Part shown: piece by piece, positions 1 through 5,383 of the stretch
Numbering within the stretch: position 1 is the stretch's first letter
Layout of the letters: every line of letters starts with the position of its first letter
Origin: a bacterium
Lineage (GTDB): Bacteria; Ratteibacteria; UBA8468
Reading direction: 5' to 3'
Assembly: GCA_030630065.1 (NCBI GenBank)
Contig: DAOVNU010000064.1
Location: forward strand, 1-5,383
Length of the DNA: 5,383 bases
Position numbers and translations under genes: made by a program
The notes under the pieces: generated by a model
Database searches by the model: none
The model's input: the letters and a program-made list of their open reading frames with translations, nothing else
What the model was told of the DNA's origin: nothing

Positions 1-100
1 AATTGCGAAGGTTAAGATAAACAAGTTTATTCGGCAGTTGGGTCTGGTCAATAATTTTTACCTTTCCATTATGCCACTGAATTGTTTTTATCATTTTCAT
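1..100 (-). CDS. mtnA: Methylthioribose-1-phosphate isomerase (MtnA/eIF2B-like family), N-terminal fragment, cut by window edge
   Basis: Seen: an open frame starts with ATG at 100-98 and runs without a stop to base 1, giving 33 codons. The visible residues include TIQWHNGKVKIID followed by DQTQLP and VYLNL. Known: the N-terminus of S-methyl-5-thioribose-1-phosphate isomerases typically reads (T/S)IEW.dGkv.liDQt.LP.e..yl.l, and this matches closely, including the DQTxLP signature. MtnA converts 5-methylthioribose-1-phosphate to 5-methylthioribulose-1-phosphate in cytosolic methionine salvage. The ATG overlaps the dnaE stop as ATGA, which suggests translational coupling. No well-placed Shine-Dalgarno was found: the nearest GGAG-like stretch is about 17 bases upstream. 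A second ATG at codon 3 (94-92) is an alternative start. The catalytic Cys and Asp of the family lie outside the window, so a related aldose-phosphate isomerase, such as ribose-1,5-bisphosphate isomerase, cannot be excluded. Confidence 0.75.
   Translation of the reverse strand, partial: MKMIKTIQWHNGKVKIIDQTQLPNKLVYLNLRN
97..100 (-). other. ATGA stop/start overlap between dnaE and mtnA
   Basis: On the minus strand bases 100-97 read ATGA. The ATG begins the mtnA-like frame and the TGA ends dnaE. With no strong Shine-Dalgarno at the usual distance, the downstream gene is probably translated by termination-reinitiation. Confidence 0.85.
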
Positions 101-3100
101 GCACAAAGGTGGACTCTCTCCTCACCCACCGATTTTCTTATCTCAGAGAGAAATTCCGGCGTTGGCTGAACTGAGATTTCTGTCTGAATAGAAATTCTCT
201 CCTTATTTGGAAGATGAATCGTTAAATTCACCCCTACGTTTCCCTTGAATTTTCCCAATGACTTCTTTAAGGACTCCAGAGTGCCTCTCTCAAGACCTAC
301 GAGATAGAGTTCGATCTCCACCCTATTTGTCAGTTTTTCTGTTGCCTCATTAATCGGAAGCACTTCATCGGCAACAACCGACGCTTTCTCATTGCGAAAG
401 TCAACCTTGCCGTTGATAAAAACAACGGAGCCCACACGAATATGGTTGGCAAACTGGTTGAATGCCTCGGGGAAAAAGATTACCTCTGTTTTCTCCTTTA
501 AATCCTCCAGAACAAGGGTTGCCATTTTCTCTCCCCTCTTAGTCGTAAACCTTTTTACCTTATCGATGATTCCCCCTAACCTCACTGGGCTTCCTGATGC
601 AAGATTCTCTAATTCGGAAGAATTATCTTGAGCATAACTCTCCAGGATTTTGGCAAACTTTGCCAGGGGGTGACCGCTGACATAAAAACCGAGAACACTC
701 TTTTCATAGGAGAGCAACCTTGACTCGGACCATTCATTAACCAAATCTTTACCTTTGGCTTTTCCCTTCTCCAGAGAAACGGAATCAAAGATTGAAAGTT
801 GTCCGTTGATTTTGGTCTTTTGGAACTTTGCCCCTTCTTTCAGGACATCATCTATCTGCAGGAAAAGTGCGGCACGCAGCTCTCCTAAAAAGTCAAAAGC
901 TCCGGCTTTAATCAAACTCTCAAGCACTTTGCGGTTGACTAATCTTAAATCAACCCGAGAGCAAAAATCAAAAAGAGAGAGAAATTTGCCATCTTCCCGG
1001 GCATTGATAATCGAGGAAATCGCTAATTTTCCTACGTTTTTAATTGCCGCCAAACCAAATTTTAAATCGTTACCAAAAGGAACAAACTCGGCAAAACCAT
1101 CCTGAACGTCCGGGGGCAAAACCCAGATTTTCATCCGCTCACATTCCTCGATGTAATCAACAACTTTATCAGAATTTCCCATTTCACTCGTTAAAAGTGC
1201 CGCCATAAATTCCAGGGGAAAATGTTCTTTAAGAAAAGCGGTCTGATAAGAGATAGTCGCATAACCTGCGGAATGACTCTTGTTAAACCCATAACCGGCA
1301 AATTTGGAGATTTGATTAAAGATGTGTTCGGCTATTTTTTTGGCAATACCTTTTTTAGCCGCTCCCTGGAGAAAAAGTTCCCGATTTTTCTCCATAATCG
1401 ATAAAATCTTTTTGCCCATTGCCCGGCGAAAGAGGTCAGCCCGTGCCAGATCAAAACCGCCAATGACGTTAACAATCTGCATTACCTGCTCCTGATAAAG
1501 AATGATTCCGTAAGTGTCTTTCAAAATTGGCTCCAAACTGGGATGGTCATACTTTATTGCGGAAATTTTATGTCTTCTTTTAACAAAATCATCTACCATT
1601 CCACTGCCCAATGGTCCCGGTCGGTAAAGCGCTAAAATAGCGATTAGGTCTTCAAACTTTTGGGGAGAAATTTTGCGCACCAGATCGGTCATTCCTGAAC
1701 TTTCTAACTGGAAGATACCCTTTGTTTCTCCCCGACAAAGAAGGGAAAAGGTCTTTTTATCATCAAGTGGAATTTCTTTAATCTCCTCCTTTTTCCGCTT
1801 TTTTGCCATTTTTTGGCTATCCTCGATAACTGATAAGGTTTTCAATCCCAGAAGGTCAATCTTTAAAAGTCCGATTTTATCCAGAGATTTCATTGAATAC
1901 TGGGTAGCGATTTCATCACTGGGACCGCGGAAAAGAGGTGTATATTCGGTAAGAGGTAATTCGGAAATGACAACCCCCGCCGCATGGGTTGAAGCATGCC
2001 TTGCTAAGCCTTCTAAAAGAAGAGAAACCTCTAAAAGTTGCTTAACTCTATCATCGGTATCGCGGAGATTTTTCAATTGCGGCTCCCGGGAAATTGCCTC
2101 GTTCAGGGAAATGTTAAGTTCATAAGGAACAAGTTTAGCAATATGGTCTACCTCTGAATAGGGTAAATCAAGGCCTCTTCCTACGTCACGAATCACCGCT
2201 CTGGCAGCCATCGTGCCAAAGGTAACAATCTGGGCAATGTTTTTCTCGCCATATTTGTTGCGAATGTAGTTGATTACCTCATCCCTTCTCCGGTCGCAGA
2301 AATCAATATCAATATCCGGAAGGGTTGCTCGCGCCGGATTAAGAAACCTCTCGAAAAGGAGATTATAGGAAAGAGGGTTGATTTGTGTAATCCCCAGAAG
2401 GTAAGAGACCAAACTTCCGGTTGCCGAGCCCCTCCCCGGACCAACCGGAATTCCCTTTTCCATCGCAAAATTGACAAAGTCAGAAATAATCAGGAAATAA
2501 CTGGAATAGGCCATATCTTTAATCACTTTTAGTTCATATTTTAATCTACTTAATATTTCCGGAGAATTTCCATTTTCAAACCTTTTCTTTAGCCCTTCCT
2601 GGCAAAGTTCCTGCAAATAGGTATTTTCATCGTAGGACTCTGGCACCTGGTAATGGGGAAGATGGAGTTGATCAAACTCCATTTTTAGATTACATTTTTC
2701 GGCAACTTCCGAGGTATTGGAAATGGCTTCCGGGACCTCGGCAAAAATTTCCTTCATCTCTTCAGCGCTTTTGAAGTAAAACTCATCGGTGGAAAATTTC
2801 AGTCGTTTGGTATCGGTAATTTTACTCCCGGTTTGAATACAGAGAAGCACATCATGGGCAAAGGATTCTTCCTTTCTCAGATAATGGCAATCATTGGTGG
2901 CGACAAGGGGAATTCCTAAATTTTTCCCCAATTTGACCATCTCCTGATTAATTTTTTTCTGTTCGGGAATACCTTCATCCTGAAGTTCTAAATAGAAGTC
3001 CTCGCCAAAGAGTTCCCGGTAAAACAAAGCAACCTCTTCCGCTTTCTTCAGGTTACCCTTAAAGATAAGGGACGGAATTTCACCCTTTAAACAGCCGGAG

Positions 3101-3513
3101 AGAACAATAATCCCATCCTTGTGTTGCTCTAAAACCTGCTTATCAATTCTGGGTCTATAGTAAAAACCTTCTAAATAGGAGATGGTGGAAAGTTTCAACA
3201 AGTTTTTATAGCCAGCGCTATCTTTTGCCAGAAGGGTAAGGTGGAAGGATGCCTCCTTAATTCCCCGCGATTTCTTCTCAAAGCGACTCCCGGGAGCAAT
3301 ATAGGACTCTAAGCCAATGATTGGCTTCACCCCTGCTTTTAATACCTTCTGATAAAAATCAATTGCCCCAAACATATTCCCATGGTCGGTAATCGCCAAT
3401 GCCTTCATTCCCAATTGATAGGCAAGTTTAGCCACCTTATCGACGCGGCACATCCCATCCAATAAACTATACTCGGTATGCAGATGCAGATGTACAAAAT
3501 CAGAATTTTTCAT
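97..3513 (-). CDS. dnaE: DNA polymerase III subunit alpha (DnaE1-type replicative polymerase)
   Basis: This is the catalytic subunit of the replicative DNA polymerase, complete at 1138 residues (E. coli DnaE has 1160). The N-terminal PHP domain (about 5-215) opens with HLHLHTEYS. It keeps all nine expected metal ligands by position: H10, H12, D19, H44, E69, H91, C141, D208 and H210. The C-family polymerase core follows. The palm has a GPGRGSATGS phosphate loop (358-367), the PDIDIDF acidic motif with catalytic D402 and D404, and the third aspartate D553 in KIDLLGL. Fingers motifs LYQEQVMQI (672-680) and YGFNKSHSAGYA (741-752) are present. Helix-hairpin-helix segments lie around 795-880, a clamp-binding QLSIF at 905-909, an OB-fold at about 976-1050, and a C-terminal domain at 1063-1138. 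No intein, frameshift or DnaQ-like exonuclease insertion is visible, so it is not PolC. The start fits the family N-terminus and overlaps the guaB3 stop by 4 bases. Only a weak GGA lies 10 bases upstream, which fits coupled translation. The protein acts in the cytoplasmic replisome with the beta clamp and clamp loader. Confidence 0.98.
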   Translation of the reverse strand: MKNSDFVHLHLHTEYSLLDGMCRVDKVAKLAYQLGMKALAITDHGNMFGAIDFYQKVLKAGVKPIIGLESYIAPGSRFEKKSRGIKEASFHLTLLAKDSAGYKNLLKLSTISYLEGFYYRPRIDKQVLEQHKDGIIVLSGCLKGEIPSLIFKGNLKKAEEVALFYRELFGEDFYLELQDEGIPEQKKINQEMVKLGKNLGIPLVATNDCHYLRKEESFAHDVLLCIQTGSKITDTKRLKFSTDEFYFKSAEEMKEIFAEVPEAISNTSEVAEKCNLKMEFDQLHLPHYQVPESYDENTYLQELCQEGLKKRFENGNSPEILSRLKYELKVIKDMAYSSYFLIISDFVNFAMEKGIPVGPGRGSATGSLVSYLLGITQINPLSYNLLFERFLNPARATLPDIDIDFCDRRRDEVINYIRNKYGEKNIAQIVTFGTMAARAVIRDVGRGLDLPYSEVDHIAKLVPYELNISLNEAISREPQLKNLRDTDDRVKQLLEVSLLLEGLARHASTHAAGVVISELPLTEYTPLFRGPSDEIATQYSMKSLDKIGLLKIDLLGLKTLSVIEDSQKMAKKRKKEEIKEIPLDDKKTFSLLCRGETKGIFQLESSGMTDLVRKISPQKFEDLIAILALYRPGPLGSGMVDDFVKRRHKISAIKYDHPSLEPILKDTYGIILYQEQVMQIVNVIGGFDLARADLFRRAMGKKILSIMEKNRELFLQGAAKKGIAKKIAEHIFNQISKFAGYGFNKSHSAGYATISYQTAFLKEHFPLEFMAALLTSEMGNSDKVVDYIEECERMKIWVLPPDVQDGFAEFVPFGNDLKFGLAAIKNVGKLAISSIINAREDGKFLSLFDFCSRVDLRLVNRKVLESLIKAGAFDFLGELRAALFLQIDDVLKEGAKFQKTKINGQLSIFDSVSLEKGKAKGKDLVNEWSESRLLSYEKSVLGFYVSGHPLAKFAKILESYAQDNSSELENLASGSPVRLGGIIDKVKRFTTKRGEKMATLVLEDLKEKTEVIFFPEAFNQFANHIRVGSVVFINGKVDFRNEKASVVADEVLPINEATEKLTNRVEIELYLVGLERGTLESLKKSLGKFKGNVGVNLTIHLPNKERISIQTEISVQPTPEFLSEIRKSVGEERVHLCA
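787..801 (-). other. Predicted beta-clamp-binding motif QLSIF within DnaE
   Basis: Codons for residues 905-909 read Q-L-S-I-F and are followed by Asp. This fits the pentapeptide consensus QL(S/D)LF by which bacterial proteins bind the sliding clamp. It sits between the helix-hairpin-helix region and the OB-fold, where the internal clamp motif of other DnaE proteins is found. The position and fit are seen directly; clamp binding is inferred from the family. Confidence 0.8.
3510..3513 (-). other. ATGA stop/start overlap between guaB3 and dnaE
   Basis: On the minus strand bases 3513-3510 read ATGA. The ATG is the dnaE start and the TGA is the guaB3 stop. The upstream sequence has only a weak GGA 10 bases before the start, so dnaE translation is likely coupled to that of guaB3. 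Confidence 0.92.
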
Positions 3514-4664
3514 ACAATCTTTTTCCGGAGTTGCTGGAAGAGTTTTCCCTCCGTTTTTATCGTGGGAGCAATAATCACCTCTACCAGTTGCATCTCCCTG
3601 ATATTTTTCACTCCTAAACTTCCCATTGAGGTGCGCAAAGCACCCACCAGATTCTGAGAGCCATCATCTAATCTGGACGGACCAAAAAGAATTTCCTTTA
3701 AAGTTCCGGTAATTCCCGCTTCTATTCTTGTTCCTCTGGGCAGATTGATATTGGAGGTTGCCATCCCCCAGTGAAAACCTTTTCCCGGCGCCTCCTCTGC
3801 CCGGCTGAAGGCAGAACCAACCATAACGGAATCTGCGCCGCAGGCAAAGGCCTTGCAGATATCCCCGGAGGTGGTCATCCCACCGTCGGTGATAATTGGA
3901 ACGTACCTCCCGGTTTTTTTATAATAAAAGTCCCTTGCGGCAGCAGTATCGGAGGTGGTTGTAACCTGCGGAACGCCAATACCCAGAACCTCCCTTGTGG
4001 TGCAAGCGGCTCCCGGACCAATCCCCACTAAAAGACCGGAAATACCGGTTTCCATCAGTTCCAGGGCAACGTCGTAGCCAACACTGTTGCCGACAACCAC
4101 AGGTATTTTCATCGCCTGGCAGATTTTGTTTAAGTCCAGAGATTTATATTTTGAAGAGATATGTTTCTTTGTCGTCACGGTTGCCTGGATGACAAAAACG
4201 TCGGCTCCCGCCTTCTGCGCAATTTCACCAAACCGCTCGGCTCTCTGGGGAATGGAACTGACGGCACAGACCACCTTTCCATTTTTAATTTCGGAAATTC
4301 TTTGCTTGATTAAATTTTCCTTAATCGGCTCCTGGTAGATACTCTGAATAACCCTGGTTGACTCCCCGGGTGAGGCCTTAATAATCCGCTCGATAATTTC
4401 ATCAGGATTCTCATAACGGGTTTGAATCCCCTCTAAATTTAAGACAGCTAATCCTCCTAACTTACCAAAAGCAATGGCAAATTTAGTATCCACCACACCA
4501 TCCATCGCTGCCGCCAAAATAGGTACTTCGAACTTCAAATTCCCCAACTGCCAACCGGTATCAACCTCCTCAGGATTAATGGTTACCTTCCCCGGAACCA
4601 AAGAAACCTCATCAAACCCATAACATCTTCTTGCCTTCCTCCCTATTCCAATCCACATTCCCAT
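3510..4664 (-). CDS. guaB3: GuaB3-family IMP dehydrogenase-related protein (no CBS domains)
   Basis: A 384-residue TIM-barrel protein of the IMPDH/GMP reductase superfamily. Seen: the N-terminus GRKARRCYGFDEVSLVP; the catalytic loop GIGPGAACTTREVLGIG (214-230) with the nucleophile equivalent at C221; the phosphate-binding DGGM (260-263) and SGDICK (266-271); VGS (282-284); EEAPGKG (290-296); and GALRTSMGSLGVKNIREMQ (341-359). The barrel is continuous, with no CBS (Bateman) insertion. Canonical GuaB is about 490 residues, so the length and the segment LPRGTRIEAG...GTLKEILFGP fit the GuaB3 subfamily, closest by eye to cyanobacterial members. IMPDH oxidises IMP to XMP with NAD+, the first committed step to GMP. 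Activity here is inferred: the flap region that carries the canonical Arg-Tyr dyad seems absent, so a GMP reductase-like or other activity is possible. AGGAG lies 6 bases before the ATG at 4664; the ATG two codons further in is less well placed. Confidence 0.9.
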   Translation of the reverse strand: MGMWIGIGRKARRCYGFDEVSLVPGKVTINPEEVDTGWQLGNLKFEVPILAAAMDGVVDTKFAIAFGKLGGLAVLNLEGIQTRYENPDEIIERIIKASPGESTRVIQSIYQEPIKENLIKQRISEIKNGKVVCAVSSIPQRAERFGEIAQKAGADVFVIQATVTTKKHISSKYKSLDLNKICQAMKIPVVVGNSVGYDVALELMETGISGLLVGIGPGAACTTREVLGIGVPQVTTTSDTAAARDFYYKKTGRYVPIITDGGMTTSGDICKAFACGADSVMVGSAFSRAEEAPGKGFHWGMATSNINLPRGTRIEAGITGTLKEILFGPSRLDDGSQNLVGALRTSMGSLGVKNIREMQLVEVIIAPTIKTEGKLFQQLRKKIV

Positions 4665-4670
4665 TTTTTT

Positions 4671-4675
4671 CTCCT
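4671..4675 (-). promoter_or_regulatory. Ribosome binding site of guaB3
   Basis: The minus strand reads AGGAG, then six A residues, then the ATG at 4664-4662. The spacing is near ideal and decides for this start over the in-frame ATG at 4658-4656. The whole 34-base gap (4665-4698) is AT-rich. It has no hairpin that could act as a terminator and no convincing -35/-10 pair, so readthrough from the upstream gene is likely. Confidence 0.85.
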
Positions 4676-4698
4676 GATTTTAATATCTTATCTTCAAC

Positions 4699-5383
4699 CT
4701 ATTCACCCAGATGGCGAATAATGCCGTATTTCCTTGGAACCACAAGGTCTGCCTTTCTGACTTTCTGGTTTTCTTCTATCCTGTAATCAACATCCATAAT
4801 CTCTATAAACTCCGCCGTATATTCCTTCAGCACTCCAGGATATTCAAAGGTCTTATCACCTTTGGTTAACTTAAGGACAACTTTCTTTCCGATATGTCTT
4901 TCCAATAAGGGCTCAAAAGAGGTTCCCGCAAAACCCATCAATTGCTGTTTCACCTGTGTCGTATATTTACTCTTGGAAGTCAGCATTGCACCAGCAGGCG
5001 TTGTTCTCTTAACCTGACCGATTAATAGATTTACCACATCCATTAGCGAGTCCTTTACCGTTTTGAAGAAATTCTGTATTCTTCTTTTAAATCGCCTTAA
5101 AAACTTAGGATGATAGGTTCTTTTTAATTCCTCTTTTCTTTCTTTCTTCCTCTGCTCGCTTAATTCGTCGTAGTAGCGAATTAAAACCTGGAGAGTGGGA
5201 TACTCCTGTTTATAGAGGAGGTAACTCGTTTTCTTGCATTCAATTTCATCTTTGTGCCCGGCCGGATAGATTAATTCTAAGCCGGTATTTTCCATACTCA
5301 ATTTACCGCAAATTATTTCACCGGTCGTCTTTTCCAGAGTCACTGCATCCCCGGAAAAATTCTTCAGGCATTTATCCCTTGTC
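4699..5383 (-). CDS. Hypothetical protein with two putative Sm/SH3-like small beta-barrel segments, 5' end outside window
   Basis: The frame is open from the right edge to the TAG at 4701-4699, giving 227 visible residues. The GTG at 5343 is probably an internal Val: the frame continues upstream as TRDKCLKNFSGDA, and GDAVTLEKTTGEIICGKL then forms one beta-rich unit. Residues 1-40 have the pattern of an Sm-like strand pair (G-x-x-V-x-L-x...G-x-x-x-G-x-L). Residues 76-103 are strongly basic (RKKERKEELKR, FLRRFKRR) and run into an amphipathic helix with QNFFKTVKDSLMDVVNLLIG (103-122). A second similar unit is IGKKVVLKLTKGD...GVLKEYTAEFIEIMDVDY (164-200), with a short strand-rich tail ending HLGE. 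There is no signal peptide in view and no clear transmembrane segment, though the amphipathic helix could lie on a membrane. I do not recognise a named family. RNA, nucleic-acid or membrane-surface binding is possible but unproven. It lies 34 bases upstream of guaB3 on the same strand and is probably cotranscribed. Confidence 0.85.
   Translation of the reverse strand, partial: TRDKCLKNFSGDAVTLEKTTGEIICGKLSMENTGLELIYPAGHKDEIECKKTSYLLYKQEYPTLQVLIRYYDELSEQRKKERKEELKRTYHPKFLRRFKRRIQNFFKTVKDSLMDVVNLLIGQVKRTTPAGAMLTSKSKYTTQVKQQLMGFAGTSFEPLLERHIGKKVVLKLTKGDKTFEYPGVLKEYTAEFIEIMDVDYRIEENQKVRKADLVVPRKYGIIRHLGE

Noticed and set aside
392..2125. Several plus-strand open frames (392-631, 755-1105, 1222-1404, 1673-2125)
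   Set aside because: All lie antisense within the unmistakable dnaE coding region. Their translations are low-complexity, rich in Ser/Arg/Phe, and show no domain pattern.
2274..2477. Minus-strand open frame of 67 residues inside dnaE
   Set aside because: It is an out-of-frame reading of the conserved dnaE palm region, with no sign of independent coding.
3311..3327. Perfect inverted repeat of 8 bases around one central base, AAGCCAAT-G-ATTGGCTT
   Set aside because: It lies inside dnaE codons for the conserved KPIIGLE stretch near metal ligand E69. The codons explain it, it has no U-tract or position that would suggest a terminator, and it occurs once.
97..3513. Intein or split-gene possibility in dnaE
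   Set aside because: The active-site regions around residues 358-405, 553 and 741-752 are continuous, and the total length matches intein-free DnaE, with no splicing motifs.
3771..4338. Overlapping plus-strand open frames opposite guaB3 (3771-4031, 3995-4192, 4087-4338)
   Set aside because: They are antisense shadows of a conserved TIM-barrel gene, with no recognisable motifs and mutually overlapping frames.
4665..4698. Possible promoter or terminator between the hypothetical gene and guaB3
   Set aside because: The 34-base gap is AT-rich but shows no spaced -35/-10 pair and no hairpin; the only clear signal is the guaB3 ribosome binding site.
5341..5343. GTG as the start of the hypothetical protein
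   Set aside because: The frame stays open to the window edge and the upstream residues (TRDKCLKNFSGDA) complete the first beta-rich unit. A GGGG five bases before the GTG is a possible but weak ribosome binding site.

Overview
This window carries a compact run of four genes, all on the minus strand. It probably comes from a free-living bacterium with moderate-to-low GC, likely from a little-sampled lineage. The coding is dense, AGA/AGG arginine and A-ending lysine/glutamate codons are frequent, and DnaE is the bacterial DnaE1 type with a complete PHP metal site. The GuaB-like protein resembles the CBS-less GuaB3 family best known from cyanobacteria and actinobacteria. I cannot name the phylum from sequence alone.

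In order of transcription (right to left): (1) 5383-4699, the 3' part of a gene of unknown function. Its protein appears to hold two small beta-barrel (Sm/SH3-like) segments separated by a very basic helical region, and it runs off the right edge. (2) 4664-3510, a 384-residue GuaB3-type IMP dehydrogenase-family protein, preceded by a 34-base gap with a good Shine-Dalgarno sequence. (3) 3513-97, a complete 1138-residue DNA polymerase III alpha subunit (dnaE). (4) 100-1, the first 33 codons of a gene whose N-terminus matches methylthioribose-1-phosphate isomerase (mtnA). It is cut by the left edge.

The last three genes are stacked by two identical 4-base ATGA stop/start overlaps (3510-3513 and 97-100). 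guaB3, dnaE and mtnA are therefore very likely cotranscribed and translationally coupled. Only the first gap (4665-4698) is non-coding, and it shows a ribosome binding site but no terminator or convincing promoter, so all four genes are probably one operon whose promoter lies outside the window. No RNA genes, mobile elements, CRISPR arrays or long repeats were seen, and nothing on the plus strand looks like a real gene. No stretch over 300 bases lacks a gene.

Functionally this is a housekeeping segment: the replicative polymerase, a purine-nucleotide enzyme upstream of it, a methionine-salvage (or sugar-phosphate isomerase) enzyme downstream, and an uncharacterised, possibly RNA-, nucleotide- or membrane-associated protein at the head. 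I see no clear new defence or mobile system. The points most worth a second look are the unknown two-barrel protein, the missing flap segment in GuaB3, the guaB3-dnaE coupling, and the intact PHP site of DnaE.
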